Notes: generated from the sequence alone by a model not told the origin. A stretch of 64,000 bases of DNA from Dehalobacter sp. DCA (GCF_000305775.1 NC_018866.1:2437001-2501000); one strand, 5' to 3'. Positions 1 to 9,319 are shown, counted from the stretch's first letter. Numbers and translations are program-made.

Positions 1-7
1 ATTCCAT
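1..7 (-). CDS. possible start of a gene leaving the left edge
   Basis: On the minus strand an ATG at position 7 follows GGAGG with six bases between, an ideal ribosome binding site, and the frame runs off the window after two codons. Nothing can be said about the product. The next 400 bases to the right hold no convincing gene. Confidence 0.35.
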
Positions 8-345
8 ACTTTTCCTCCATCCTGGTAATTTAGTACCATTACAAATCTCTCTGACACCTCATGAAAGTCAGGTGGCGTTTTTCTAATCACTATTCTGAAA
101 AGTAATAAATATTTTCGTAATATGATAAGTATTTTGATTGATTAAGTATAACATAATTGCCATATGATAATAACTAATATTCTATCGTATTTTTTCAAAA
201 TGAAAACTGCGTTTTGTATTCTGCAAAACCTTCTATGGTAGTAGTATTTCCTTTTGTACTTTTTCTAAGATAATTTTATGTTTGAAGTTTTATTTGCTGA
301 AGAATGTCATTAATATGTCTTGCCGTATTTAAGGTAGCACTATTA

Positions 346-373
346 AAAAGAACGCCTAAAAAGACGTTCTTTT
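346..373. terminator. hairpin terminator after the YccF gene
   Basis: A 9-bp perfect stem (AAAAGAACG with CGTTCTTTT) around a short loop, 38 bases past the stop of the minus-strand YccF gene. The A/T-rich flanks would give U-runs in either direction. The rest of 8-410 shows nothing else I can support. Confidence 0.6.
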
Positions 374-410
374 ATTCAACAAACCCAATCAGGATACCAA
401 TGGAAATGAT

Positions 411-779
411 TTATTTGTCCGCGATTTTTGCCCCAAAGGGAATCAAAGCCAGCTGGGCAAACTTAAAATGCTGGAGCCCAAACGGAATGCCGACGATGGT
501 GATGCAGAAAATAAGGCCGATAATTAAATGATGTACGGCCAGCTCCCATCCCAGAAAAATCAGCCAGAGAATATTTAAAAGTAATCCCCCCACCCCAAAG
601 CCGCCAAGAATAACTTCTTTGCCGAATGGCCACAAAACGAGCAGGGATATTTTAAAACACTGCAGGCCAAAAGGAATGCCGACGATTGTGACACATAAAA
701 CCAAGCCCGCCACAAACCACAGAATTGCTCCGATAATGCCGCCGAATATCAACCAAATCAGATTGCCAATGAAGTTCAT
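411..779 (-). CDS. YccF-domain inner membrane protein
   Basis: Small integral membrane protein of the YccF type, a family without a known function. The 122 residues are an internal duplication: the signature TIVGIPFGLQ occurs at residues 31-40 and again at 94-103, each after a long hydrophobic helix, which is how the family is normally built from two repeats. The length is typical and no catalytic residues are evident. It lies 54 bases downstream of the pentapeptide-repeat gene on the same strand and is followed by a hairpin, so it may be the last gene of the SppA-RDD-pentapeptide run. Family assignment is confident; the role is unknown. Confidence 0.85.
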   Translation of the reverse strand: MNFIGNLIWLIFGGIIGAILWFVAGLVLCVTIVGIPFGLQCFKISLLVLWPFGKEVILGGFGVGGLLLNILWLIFLGWELAVHHLIIGLIFCITIVGIPFGLQHFKFAQLALIPFGAKIADK

Positions 780-833
780 CTTTGTTTTCCTCCAATCCGC
801 ATTGAACGTCTAAGCCTATAGTCTTCGTTCTGC

Positions 834-1481
834 TTATTTGATAACAAGTCCGAGCAAACCAGCCAGAGAAACAGCCTGCATCGCATTGACGACAGCTCCG
901 TTCACGTCGGCAGGGTTGACACCCAGCCCTTCAATATCACAGCTGGTGAAGTCGATGCCTTTCAACTTGGTGAAATTGAATTGCGCCTGCCGGAGATTGG
1001 AATCCGGAAACTCGACTTTCGTAAATGCACAGTTTTTAAAATCCGCGGAAGCGAACTGGCATTGCAGAAAGGATACCTGCTTACAATTCGCATAACTGAA
1101 AAAAGCATATTGGCTATTGCAGTTTTCAAAGGTCACATCCCGCAGCGTGGCTTCACTCAAGTTAATCCCTATCAGCTTACAGTCAATAAATTCGACCCGA
1201 TGCAGGAGGGCTTCACTAAAATCAGCATTGGATAAATCACAATTCTGGAACCGGACATTCATCAGGTCGGCATACCGGAAGATTGCTTCAGTAAACATGA
1301 CTTTTTGGAAGACGACTTGTTTAAACGTGATACGATCCGCTTCAACATGATCGAGCGTGCAGTCGCTTACTTCCACGTAGGAAAACATTGCTTCATCCGT
1401 GATATTCTCTCTTGCCAACGTGGCAGGTTCCAGTTCGTTATCAAATATTGGGCGGGTCGCATAGAATTGATCATTCCGCAT
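834..1481 (-). CDS. pentapeptide repeat protein
   Basis: Protein of about 215 residues whose middle (roughly residues 45-190) is a run of pentapeptide repeats of the A(D/N)Lxx or xFxxC type, for example ADLMNVRFQNCDLSNADFSE. Such repeats fold as a right-handed quadrilateral beta helix; members include gyrase-protecting proteins, but most have no known role. Here many repeats carry Cys at the variable position. The start is placed at the ATG two codons into the longest frame; the ribosome binding site is weak and the start overlaps the end of the RDD gene by 11 bases, which suggests translational coupling. A short hydrophobic tail (last 15 residues) could touch the membrane. Confidence 0.8.
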   Translation of the reverse strand: MRNDQFYATRPIFDNELEPATLARENITDEAMFSYVEVSDCTLDHVEADRITFKQVVFQKVMFTEAIFRYADLMNVRFQNCDLSNADFSEALLHRVEFIDCKLIGINLSEATLRDVTFENCNSQYAFFSYANCKQVSFLQCQFASADFKNCAFTKVEFPDSNLRQAQFNFTKLKGIDFTSCDIEGLGVNPADVNGAVVNAMQAVSLAGLLGLVIK

Positions 1482-2025
1482 TGGCACTCAGTGCTACCGG
1501 GATCTGAACCCATTTGCCCCTCTTTTTATCCCCTGCATAAACAACATAGGTATCGCCGATGATATCAGTCAAGGCCTGTTTCCGGGGATGAAACGCGCAA
1601 ATCAAATAACCCAGATAGGTGCCGAGCAGCTGTGCCAGTGTTCTCCCGACGACTTCCCGCATGGTGACTGCAGACCAACTGAGCGGGCTGCCATCTTTGC
1701 TTACAACTTTTATTCCCATGATCATTTTCCCGAGTGTTTGTCCGAAATACATCGTCAGCAAAACGAAATATATACTTCCCCAGATGCCTGGAAAGAGTGC
1801 ATTGATTAGAAAAAATGATTTGATGGTTGTCGTTTCAAGACCTGCCGGCCATATGACCCGGAAAAATATCTGACTGCTCATCGCAATGACTGCCAGATCA
1901 ATGATAAAGGCCCAGAATCGGGTCCAAAAACCAACGATTCTTAAATCTACAACATTGACACTTTCCACTGTATTTGAACTTTCCACTGTCTGATCACCGC
2001 TGTTTGTCATATTATCAATATCCAT
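1471..2025 (-). CDS. RDD family membrane protein
   Basis: A 184-residue membrane protein of the RDD family, named for conserved Arg and Asp residues in the membrane segments; here the first segment (about residues 30-55) has the R-x(10)-D arrangement in FWTRFWAFIIDLAV. Three to four hydrophobic segments are visible and the loop GQTLGKMIMGIKVV is the family's usual signature. Some RDD proteins act as Na+/H+ antiporters, but most are uncharacterised. AAGGAG overlaps the SppA stop codon 12 bases upstream, so the gene is probably co-transcribed with sppA, and its 3' end overlaps the pentapeptide gene. Confidence 0.85.
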   Translation of the reverse strand: MDIDNMTNSGDQTVESSNTVESVNVVDLRIVGFWTRFWAFIIDLAVIAMSSQIFFRVIWPAGLETTTIKSFFLINALFPGIWGSIYFVLLTMYFGQTLGKMIMGIKVVSKDGSPLSWSAVTMREVVGRTLAQLLGTYLGYLICAFHPRKQALTDIIGDTYVVYAGDKKRGKWVQIPVALSANAE

Positions 2026-2042
2026 GGCTGAATCACGCTCCT

Positions 2043-3023
2043 TTAGCGATACAGGTACATCACGGTAGGGGCCGCGCTGTCCTGCAAATTCTGTTTGATC
2101 CCCAAGAAATCAAGTTGGGGCGACACCATGGAGAAGAGCCGATTCAAATTAAACAGCGTTTCATTTTGATATTGGATAACGGTGGGATCACTTTCGTTAA
2201 TCATTTTTGCTGCTTCGGCAATCGCTCCATCCAGATCGCCGATCTGATCAATGAGGCCCAGCGATTTGGCCTGCGTCGCTGTATAAACCCTTCCATCCGC
2301 AACTTTGATGACAGCCTGACGGTCCATTTTTCTTCCTTTAGCCACTGCATCGACAAAATAGCCATAATACTCATCAATGATTCCCTGCATGATCTGCTTT
2401 TCTTCCTCCGTCGCTTCACGCATCGGATTCATGATGTCTTTGTTTTTACCGCTTTTGAAAACAATTTCCTCAACACCCAATTTTTTTGCCAGCTCACTGT
2501 AATTATACGTGCTCATAATGACGCCGATGGATCCGGTCAGCGTATCCCGAGTCGCCAAAATTTCATCCGCAGGCATCGAAATAAAGTAACCACCTGAGGC
2601 TGCCAATGTACCCATGGAAACAACCAAAGGTTTGGGGTATCTTTCTTTTAAACTGATTAATTTCTGATAAATCTCATCACTTTCATACACACCGCCGCCG
2701 GGCGAATCAACTGCCAGGACAACCGCCTGAATCTCAGGATTGGTAAAGGCATCTTCGATTTCCTGTAAAAATATCTGGTGATTATAGGTATCGGTGGATG
2801 ACAATGAATCAGTCCCCGACTGAATGGTTCCGTTGACGTTGATCAGAGCAATCGTTTTACCGGTTCCTTCCTGATAAGTCCCCGTGGTGAATGAGGGCTC
2901 CGAAGGCAACAGGGATTTTTCCAATTTTCCCATGTTTGTTCCTCCGGAAATAACATCTGTCTGTACGTATATCACCAGCAAAACAACGATAACCGCGATA
3001 GAAATCCAGCGTTTTTTATTCAT
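2043..3023 (-). CDS. sppA: signal peptide peptidase SppA
   Basis: Membrane-anchored serine protease that degrades leftover signal peptides in the membrane. One N-terminal membrane anchor (residues 6-22) is followed by the peptidase S49 fold. The nucleophile is Ser143 in GTLAASGGYF and the general base is Lys195 in SGKNKDIMNP; their 52-residue spacing equals that of the Bacillus single-domain enzyme. The PGGG and TGSIGVI segments are also present. At 326 residues it is the short Gram-positive form, not the 600-residue enterobacterial one. It is first in a run of four same-strand genes; no specific regulation is visible. Confidence 0.93.
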   Translation of the reverse strand: MNKKRWISIAVIVVLLVIYVQTDVISGGTNMGKLEKSLLPSEPSFTTGTYQEGTGKTIALINVNGTIQSGTDSLSSTDTYNHQIFLQEIEDAFTNPEIQAVVLAVDSPGGGVYESDEIYQKLISLKERYPKPLVVSMGTLAASGGYFISMPADEILATRDTLTGSIGVIMSTYNYSELAKKLGVEEIVFKSGKNKDIMNPMREATEEEKQIMQGIIDEYYGYFVDAVAKGRKMDRQAVIKVADGRVYTATQAKSLGLIDQIGDLDGAIAEAAKMINESDPTVIQYQNETLFNLNRLFSMVSPQLDFLGIKQNLQDSAAPTVMYLYR

Positions 3024-3215
3024 ACTCTCCTCCTACTGTTTTTCAACATTGATCATAAATTAAGATTGGATATGATTTTGTATCTCTAGATGTTATTCTA
3101 TGCAAAACCTTTCGTATTTAAAAACGGAACTATTTCCTTTTCTGTTAATATAAACTTTTAGAATAATTCGCTAAATTTCTGCACTTTCCTTCAAAAAATC
3201 CATATTTTAGACGAT

Positions 3216-3246
3216 AAACCTCCCGAGATAATTGCTCGGGAGGTTT
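3216..3246. terminator. hairpin terminator after the MerR/GyrI gene
   Basis: A 12-bp perfect stem, AAACCTCCCGAG paired with CTCGGGAGGTTT around a 7-base loop, 55 bases past the stop of the minus-strand MerR gene. The U-run is weak. The interval 3024-3301 shows no gene. Confidence 0.65.
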
Positions 3247-3301
3247 ACGGATCTTCCTCTATCACGTTTTTGACAAGTAAATTCAGCTATCTCTACTCTT
3301 C

Positions 3302-4093
3302 CTATTCGATGGGCATGACAATTTCCGTAACATACTTATTGGGGTTCCCCCTGAAAATCATCCCGGGACCTTTATGATAAATCTCCCTGGAAGGCAGCTT
3401 ATACTCCAGGCTATGCTCGCTGGCATAATCTAGCACAGCTTTATAGGCGAAACTCAAATTTTCATAACTGCCGACATGCGTTGTGCAGATTGCTTTGATC
3501 TTCGGTAACTTTTTGCAGCATATATTCGGTCCGGCCACCGGTCCTTTGACCGGAACGCAAAGCTCGATATCCGCTTCTTCTTTGAAATCCTCATCGTAAT
3601 AGCAGCAAAATGGTTCTCCGAAAGTCTTTCCTCTTGCTTCTTTATAAATGATCCCAATGTACTTCCCGACGTCACTGTACCTGCCTTTATACCGGATTGC
3701 GGCGACTGTCATTTCCTCAAATTCTTTCGTTTCAATGTTGTAGTTCATACTCCCTGCCTCCATTTCTTTGGGTTCAAGGTAGAGGTTCATCTTTTTAATC
3801 AGCTCTTTCTCTTTCCTAATCTGTTCCGCGAGCATATCTTGTTTTTCAGCTAAATAGTAGGATAGATCATCCGGACTTTCACAATGGGCTAGGATGTCCT
3901 TAATTTCTGAAATAGAAAAACTTAGATCACGCAATAAAACAATCAGCCTTGCCCGGCTAAAATCATGGTTATCATAATAGCGATAGGAATTTTCCGCACG
4001 GTAAGACGGTTTCAAAATATCTTGGTCATCATAATACCGCAAGGCCTTAACTGTTATATTGGTGATCTTGGAGAACTCACTGATTTTATACAC
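3302..4093 (-). CDS. MerR regulator with GyrI-like ligand domain
   Basis: Transcription regulator of the BmrR/TipA type: an N-terminal MerR winged helix (residues 2-70, with the typical ALRYYDDQDILKPSYR), a coiled-coil dimerisation helix (about 75-115) and a C-terminal GyrI-like effector-binding domain (about 125-263, with AAIRYKGRYSDV and ending KYVTEIVMPIE). Regulators of this build sense hydrophobic or cationic compounds and twist a 19-bp spacer promoter to activate it. The start is put at GTG 4093, because GGGAGG lies nine bases upstream; the longer frame from 4129 has no such site. No obvious target is adjacent except the small lipoprotein gene just upstream. Confidence 0.87.
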   Translation of the reverse strand: MYKISEFSKITNITVKALRYYDDQDILKPSYRAENSYRYYDNHDFSRARLIVLLRDLSFSISEIKDILAHCESPDDLSYYLAEKQDMLAEQIRKEKELIKKMNLYLEPKEMEAGSMNYNIETKEFEEMTVAAIRYKGRYSDVGKYIGIIYKEARGKTFGEPFCCYYDEDFKEEADIELCVPVKGPVAGPNICCKKLPKIKAICTTHVGSYENLSFAYKAVLDYASEHSLEYKLPSREIYHKGPGMIFRGNPNKYVTEIVMPIE

Positions 4094-4179
4094 GACCTCA
4101 CCTCCCTGCAAGCAGTATAAACCCTCCACTACGGGGGAAAGTCAAGAGAAATTAAGAAATTGCTGGTTCTTTCCAGCTA

Positions 4180-4479
4180 TTACTCCTTTTTCTCTTTCTT
4201 TTTCTTTCGGGATAAGGACGCCCCACCGAAGCCACTGATTACAGCAATATAAAAGCCAAAATCATACCACCAGCCTGTATTTATAGTCTCATAGATTCTG
4301 ATATTGTCCTTAAATAACCCGACAATCAGTGAAATCGGCGCAATCCACCCATGCCAAACGCCCCATAAAAACCCTGCCGGTCTTTCAGATGTATACGTAC
4401 CATCTCCCGGTATACATCCTGTCAATGTGAATGAAATTAAGATTGCCATAATCATGAAGATAATATATTTCTTTTTCAT
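4180..4479 (-). CDS. small putative lipoprotein with C-terminal membrane segment
   Basis: A 99-residue protein with a signal sequence ending in the lipobox LTGC (Cys22), so probably lipid-anchored outside the membrane. A second hydrophobic stretch around residues 70-88 is followed by a strongly basic tail (SRKKKKEKKE), which would stay in the cytoplasm. GWIAPISLIVGLF in the middle resembles a small uncharacterised family of Gram-positive lipoproteins. It sits upstream of the MerR gene on the same strand. Function unknown. Confidence 0.7.
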   Translation of the reverse strand: MKKKYIIFMIMAILISFTLTGCIPGDGTYTSERPAGFLWGVWHGWIAPISLIVGLFKDNIRIYETINTGWWYDFGFYIAVISGFGGASLSRKKKKEKKE

Positions 4480-4548
4480 ATATAGGCCTCCTTACGATTG
4501 TTCATATTCACCATTTTACATTTGTTGCTGCCTTTTTAAAAGGTAAAT

Positions 4549-4577
4549 TTGACAGCCTGTTTGCAGCCAACTACAAT
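4549..4577 (+). promoter_or_regulatory. sigma-A promoter of the aldo-keto reductase gene
   Basis: TTGACA at 4549-4554 and TACAAT at 4572-4577 with a 17-base spacer, 60 bases ahead of the reductase start. It is close to consensus, so basal expression is likely constitutive. Confidence 0.75.
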
Positions 4578-4638
4578 TAATTTCAGACTTAATCCATTGA
4601 GAAATGATATCACACTAAACGATGGCAGGAGATAAATC

Positions 4639-5757
4639 ATGGACTATTTAGGCAAAAATATACGGAAGCTCGGTTTTGGACTGATGAGGCTTCCGATGAT
4701 CGAAAAAGAAATTGACCTTGAGCAGACCAAAGAAATGGTTGATCTGTTCATGACCAAGGGTTTCACTTACTTTGATACGGCGTACGGCTACATCAACGGG
4801 AAATCGGAAGAGGCCATAAAAACAGCCCTTGTTGACCGCTATCCCCGCGAAAGCTTTCAGCTTGCTACTAAGCTTCCGGCCTGGGCGGCTGCCACTGCCG
4901 CAGAGGCCAAAGAGATGCTCCATACCTCGCTTAGGCGCACAGGAGCCGGATATTTTGATTACTATCTGATGCATAATGTGAGTGAAAGCCGCAAGAAGGT
5001 CTTTGACGACTTCGGTATCTGGGATTATATGCTGGAGCTGAAAGAGAAGGGACTTGCCCGTCATATTGGTTTTTCCTACCATGACAAGGCTGATTTACTC
5101 GATCGCATCCTGACTGAACACCCGGAGACAGAATTTGTTCAACTCCAGATCAACTATGCCGATTGGGAGAGCGAATCCGTCCAGTCGCGCCAATGCTATG
5201 AAGTGGCACTTAAGCATAACAAACCGATCATTGTCATGGAGCCTGTCAAGGGCGGCGTACTGGCCAACCCAGCCGACAGTGTCCGGAAAATATTTGAAGA
5301 AGCCGATCCTAAGGCCTCTTTGGCATCTTGGGCCATTCGCTTTGCCGCTTCTTTGGACAAGGTCATCACTGTGCTAAGCGGGATGTCTACCACCCAGCAG
5401 ATGAAAGACAATCTTTTCTATATGGAGGATTTCCGGCCTTTGAGTCCGGAAGAAACGGCCGTGATCGTACGGGCACGGGAGGCTCTCCGTGCGATTCCCT
5501 CTATTCCTTGTACCTCGTGTGCGTATTGCGTTAAAGGATGCCCGCAGCAAATTCACATACCGGTTTTTTTAGATGCCTTGAACCGGAATATGATCTTCGG
5601 TGATTTACAAGGTGCCAAAAGGACTTATCAAATTGCCTTGATGCTGGGCAGCACAAAGCCTTCCGCGTGTATTGCCTGCAGCAACTGTGAAGACGTCTGT
5701 CCTCAGCAAATCCATATTATTGACACGTTAAAGGATGCTGCAGCTCTCTCGGAATAG
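4639..5757 (+). CDS. aldo/keto reductase with C-terminal 4Fe-4S motifs
   Basis: A 372-residue oxidoreductase. Residues 1-280 are an aldo/keto reductase barrel, with the catalytic Tyr in FDTAYGYI, Lys in LATKLP and His in YLMHNV. The last 90 residues carry two Cys clusters, CTSCAYCVKGCPQ and CIACSNCEDVCPQ, expected to hold two 4Fe-4S clusters. Such ferredoxin-fused members are common in anaerobes and probably exchange electrons between NAD(P)H and iron-sulfur carriers; the physiological substrate is unknown. GGAG sits eight bases before the start and a strong promoter lies upstream. It converges with the Cwb2-amidase gene, the two stops being three bases apart. Confidence 0.9.
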   Translation: MDYLGKNIRKLGFGLMRLPMIEKEIDLEQTKEMVDLFMTKGFTYFDTAYGYINGKSEEAIKTALVDRYPRESFQLATKLPAWAAATAAEAKEMLHTSLRRTGAGYFDYYLMHNVSESRKKVFDDFGIWDYMLELKEKGLARHIGFSYHDKADLLDRILTEHPETEFVQLQINYADWESESVQSRQCYEVALKHNKPIIVMEPVKGGVLANPADSVRKIFEEADPKASLASWAIRFAASLDKVITVLSGMSTTQQMKDNLFYMEDFRPLSPEETAVIVRAREALRAIPSIPCTSCAYCVKGCPQQIHIPVFLDALNRNMIFGDLQGAKRTYQIALMLGSTKPSACIACSNCEDVCPQQIHIIDTLKDAAALSE

Positions 5758-5759
5758 GA

Positions 5760-7676
5760 TTAATTCGTTTGCAGTTCAACCATCTTCGCTTGAATTGCCT
5801 TCAATAAATCCTGCCAGGTCTTGTTATATTTTTTAAGGAACGGGATTGGATCAATATGATCTGTTTCCCGATAGGCATAAGAGATATCCATATGACTGAA
5901 GATATCTTCTTGGGGGTCCCAACCATATCGGATACAAGCATCTGCAACCAAAAGAACGGTCTGATCCCAGACTTTTTTAAATTGCTCGGGCTGATTCCCT
6001 TCCGGTTCACACATTTCTACGGAAAGGTACCTTTGGTTGGCTGTTTGAGCAGCATGCCAGGCCATCTCGTCTTCCTGAATCATTTGCACGGTTTCAGTCC
6101 AATCCGCAACATAATGGGTAGAGGAATAACGGTTGGGGTAATTAAAATATTGAACTATTTTCTGCGCGGTGGCCCCAGGATCCGCTGTGGAATGAATGAC
6201 AAATCCTTTTGGGGATAAAGGCGTAGTCGGCCGGTTGTAAGAGAGCAGCTGTATCCCCACTTTAAGACTCGGGAAACGAACCGGAAGCGTCCTTGACTCC
6301 GTAAGACTTCCTGAGCTTGGTCTGAGAATCCCTGAGCCATCTGCATCCGCGATCACCTTAAAACTGTAGTTGCCAACGTCCTGAACGCTTTTGTCATTGA
6401 GTGTCAGGATTATTTTTTGACCGGTCGTAACGTTCAGTCCCGATATCTTGACCCTTCGTCCAGCATCGGAAATCTGTTCAGAGGTCAATGAATTCATGGT
6501 TCCGTTTATCGTGATTTTATCCTGTCCGGCTATTGCCAAGTACCTATCCGGAAGGAAGAACTCCACGGTTCCGTTGTTCATGTTCTCCCCAGGAAGATAG
6601 ACCAGGTAAATATTCTTGGTGGCTCCCGCGATTGTACTCGCCGGAGATACTGAAAGTTTGCCATCGTTGGTATTGGCTAAATTAATGATCCGCTGCAGTA
6701 CCGAAGATCTAACTGCATTCTCTCCTCCAAGTCCCGTCACAACCGTAAAAGGTGTGATCTTCCCTTTGAGATATTTTTGCGTAACCTCCGGCAGGGTGTC
6801 ACGCACGAGAATAAGCGGGGATGATGACTTAGCCGCCAGTACAGCACCGGTTAAAGCATCGGCGAACTCTGTTCCTTTGGGCCCCTCACCCACCGCGACA
6901 AACAAGCGGGAAAGGTCCAATTGGCCGGAAAAGTGCTCTAAAACTGCTACATTGGTGGCATAACGGTCAGAACCAGCTAACCGGAAAGCTCCCGGCACTT
7001 GTTGGGCTACCCCCTCGCTGATTACGCCTGTACCTCCAACAATATAGGCTTGCTGAGTGGTCTGTCTTTGCACATATTCCTTAACGCTTTGCGGCAGCCT
7101 GTCTTTACCGGCGAGTAAGATCGGTATTTCCGCTTGAGCTGCCACCACCGCAATGGAGAGTGCATCCGGATAATTCTTCCCTGTCGCCAGAATCATCTTA
7201 TTGCTGTTTAACGCTTCGGCAATCTTTACCGAGGTCTCATAACGGTCTTTACCGGCGAGACGAACAATCTCGATCACACCGGCTTCACGCAACGTTGTCT
7301 CAATCTCCGCAGAGATGCTCGAAGTCCCGCCTGTAATAAATACGCGCTTGACACCAAGCCGTTGAATCTCACTCCGTGCATCAGCATTCAGGGATTGAGA
7401 CTCAGTCAGTAGGATCGGAGCATGATACTTCGCCGCCAGTGGTCCCGCGCAGAGAGCGTCTGCAAAGTCATCGCCGCGGGCCAAGACAGCATACTCCGAC
7501 GATTCCCATCCTTTCTGAGAAATGGCTGCCGCTGTGGCATAACGGTCTGAACCATAGATTCGATCGATTTGAGTCGTATCTGCATTCGCTGCGCTTGTCA
7601 TCCATCCGGTGAAAAAAAGAAAACAAAGCATAAGCAATCCACCGAACCGAAGATACCGTAATAATTTTATGTACAA
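5760..7676 (-). CDS. cell wall-binding (Cwb2 x3) N-acetylmuramoyl-L-alanine amidase
   Basis: Secreted peptidoglycan hydrolase of about 638 residues. After a signal peptide (ending near TSAANA) come three Cwb2 cell-wall-anchoring repeats (roughly residues 35-330), each with the hallmark RxxGxDRYxT (YGSDRYATA, LAGKDRYET, LAGSDRYATN). A beta-rich spacer follows, then a C-terminal amidase_2 domain (about 490-630) with GFVIHSTADPGA, the STHYVAD motif and the SVEMCEPEGN strand that supply the zinc and catalytic residues. It would cleave the muramoyl-alanine bond during wall turnover. The start is placed at TTG 7676 because GAGGA lies seven bases upstream and this gives a clean signal peptide; the longest frame would add 43 residues before it. 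Confidence 0.88.
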   Translation of the reverse strand: MYIKLLRYLRFGGLLMLCFLFFTGWMTSAANADTTQIDRIYGSDRYATAAAISQKGWESSEYAVLARGDDFADALCAGPLAAKYHAPILLTESQSLNADARSEIQRLGVKRVFITGGTSSISAEIETTLREAGVIEIVRLAGKDRYETSVKIAEALNSNKMILATGKNYPDALSIAVVAAQAEIPILLAGKDRLPQSVKEYVQRQTTQQAYIVGGTGVISEGVAQQVPGAFRLAGSDRYATNVAVLEHFSGQLDLSRLFVAVGEGPKGTEFADALTGAVLAAKSSSPLILVRDTLPEVTQKYLKGKITPFTVVTGLGGENAVRSSVLQRIINLANTNDGKLSVSPASTIAGATKNIYLVYLPGENMNNGTVEFFLPDRYLAIAGQDKITINGTMNSLTSEQISDAGRRVKISGLNVTTGQKIILTLNDKSVQDVGNYSFKVIADADGSGILRPSSGSLTESRTLPVRFPSLKVGIQLLSYNRPTTPLSPKGFVIHSTADPGATAQKIVQYFNYPNRYSSTHYVADWTETVQMIQEDEMAWHAAQTANQRYLSVEMCEPEGNQPEQFKKVWDQTVLLVADACIRYGWDPQEDIFSHMDISYAYRETDHIDPIPFLKKYNKTWQDLLKAIQAKMVELQTN

Positions 7677-7792
7677 TCTGCTTTCCTCTTTTGTTTTATT
7701 TCTTGCCAAATCATGATGTTTCCATAAGAGAATTGTACTATATTCGTTCCTTTCACCACTAGTTGATATGTTTTCCTCTTTTAGAAATAGAT

Positions 7793-7830
7793 GTAAAACC
7801 TCCAAACAAAAAATTGTAAGGAGGTTTTAC
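7793..7830. terminator. hairpin terminator after the GyrI-like gene
   Basis: An 11-bp perfect stem, GTAAAACCTCC with GGAGGTTTTAC, 13 bases past the stop of the GyrI-like gene on the minus strand and just upstream of the amidase gene. Confidence 0.6.
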
Positions 7831-7842
7831 AAATCCAGGATT

Positions 7843-8304
7843 TTATTTTTGAATAACCGGCATTACAATTTTGGTCAGAAGTTCACTCTCCGGAACATCG
7901 CTGGGGGCATTATAGTAATATTCGTAATACTCGCCTGCCGGTTTGCAGCCATTTTCTTCGATCCAGCGGAACATTTCGTTATAAGGCTGCTGCATCCCGC
8001 TATAGGGTCCTTTGTAAATGCAGCTGACAAATTTGCCGGCTGGAATCTCCCGAGGATGAATGTCCTCCTTATCCGGGAAAAGCTTAGCAACGGGGAACCC
8101 CATTTCTACATCCAAGTTCTCCATATCCAGGTTGTAGTAGGCGGTATATGGAGCATCGACCGGCTGGACACCCAGTTCATTCAGATACCCCATGATCTTC
8201 CCATAGCTTTCGCCAATCACTTTCGGCAGTTCGGCCACGGCCGTTTTCGTCCTGACCATCAGAGCAGGTTGAGCTTTACGCTCCGAAAGTTCAATTTGAA
8301 ACAT
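7843..8304 (-). CDS. GyrI-like effector-binding domain protein
   Basis: A 153-residue stand-alone GyrI-like (AraC-type effector-binding) domain without a DNA-binding part. FVSCIYKGPYSGMQQPYNEM, WIEENGC and the terminal ELLTKIVMPV strands are typical. Stand-alone domains of this fold bind small hydrophobic ligands, and some hydrolyse or sequester toxic compounds. It lies 100 bases downstream of the WYL regulator on the same strand and may be co-transcribed with it from the SOS-type promoter at 9465-9512. The ligand is unknown. Confidence 0.8.
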   Translation of the reverse strand: MFQIELSERKAQPALMVRTKTAVAELPKVIGESYGKIMGYLNELGVQPVDAPYTAYYNLDMENLDVEMGFPVAKLFPDKEDIHPREIPAGKFVSCIYKGPYSGMQQPYNEMFRWIEENGCKPAGEYYEYYYNAPSDVPESELLTKIVMPVIQK

Positions 8305-8404
8305 GACACTTTTCTCCCTTTCAAATATTTTTGTTCCATTAAGTTTTCACTATCTCTAAGTTTTCACTACCTCTATCTTACTGGAATGTATTGACAATAG
8401 GATG

Positions 8405-9319
8405 TCATATTTGAGGAGCTTCGTATTTTTCTAGAGCCTGTTTTAACCGTTCGGTCACGATACGCCGGATATGTACAGGCTCCAATACTTCAACATAGCT
8501 GCCAAAAGAAAGGATATAGCCATAGACCCACTCATCTTCCGGAAAGTCCACCTCGACGACCAAAGTGCCGTCCTCATTTTTCGTAATGAGTTCTTCGGCA
8601 AAATCATCGTAAATCCGGTTTAAGATCCTAGGCTGAAACTTTAGTTTAAGATGGACAGAATCCGGTAGGCCGCTTGCCTCTTCTTCCCATTCCGGACAAA
8701 GCCTCGGGGTAAATGTTTCTTCCAAGACCGTAACGTTTTTAACTCTGGTCAGACGAAAAATGCGGTGCTCTTCCCGCTTACGGCAGTAAGCAATTAAATA
8801 CCAGGTATGGCCTTTGTACAGCAGCCTCTCCGGCTCAGCCGAACGGCTGCTTTTTAGGCCATTGGAATTTACGTAATCAAAGGAAATTACCCTGTGCTGC
8901 CAAATCGCTTCTTTAATATCGTTGAATTTATTCTTTTCATTGGGCGTGCTGCTCCAATATGAGAAATCGATCTCGATCCGATCTTTGCGGGAGGGCTCCT
9001 TAAACACTGCTCCAAGTTTTGTCAGGATATCCTCACTTTGCGGATATCTGGTAGCTTGCAGGGTCTGCAAAGCAAGCAGCAAACCGTCCCTCTCCTGCTC
9101 ACTGATCATGACCTTGCTCAGAGAATACTCCTCCAGCAGCGATATTCCCCCGCCGTTGCCTCTGGTCATCACCACCGGAACTCCGGACGTGGATAGAATA
9201 TCAACATCCCGGTAAATCGTCCGCACAGATACCTGGAACCGGTCGGAGAGTTCACCGGCAGTGATGGTCCCTTTATTCAATAAAAGAATAATCATTTCCA
9301 AAAGCCGGTTGATCTTCAT
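8405..9319 (-). CDS. YafY-type HTH/WYL transcription regulator
   Basis: Regulator with an N-terminal HTH_11 domain (residues 1-55, SDRFQVSVRTIYRDVDILST), a WYL domain (about 130-215, with RLLYKGHTWYLIAYC) and a C-terminal WCX extension. WYL domains are thought to bind nucleic acid or nucleotide ligands and are frequent in DNA-damage and defence contexts. The start chosen (ATG 9319) gives the standard N-terminus and has GGTGA upstream; the frame is open to an ATG at 9424, leaving a possible 35-residue extension. The promoter upstream carries a LexA box nearly identical to that of dinD at 53.6 kb. A paralogous regulator lies at 53768-54700. Confidence 0.88.
   Translation of the reverse strand: MKINRLLEMIILLLNKGTITAGELSDRFQVSVRTIYRDVDILSTSGVPVVMTRGNGGGISLLEEYSLSKVMISEQERDGLLLALQTLQATRYPQSEDILTKLGAVFKEPSRKDRIEIDFSYWSSTPNEKNKFNDIKEAIWQHRVISFDYVNSNGLKSSRSAEPERLLYKGHTWYLIAYCRKREEHRIFRLTRVKNVTVLEETFTPRLCPEWEEEASGLPDSVHLKLKFQPRILNRIYDDFAEELITKNEDGTLVVEVDFPEDEWVYGYILSFGSYVEVLEPVHIRRIVTERLKQALEKYEAPQI

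Noticed and set aside
1974-2597. A 207-codon plus-strand frame across sppA
   Set aside because: It is antisense to a complete SppA gene with an intact Ser/Lys dyad, and its product has no recognisable features.
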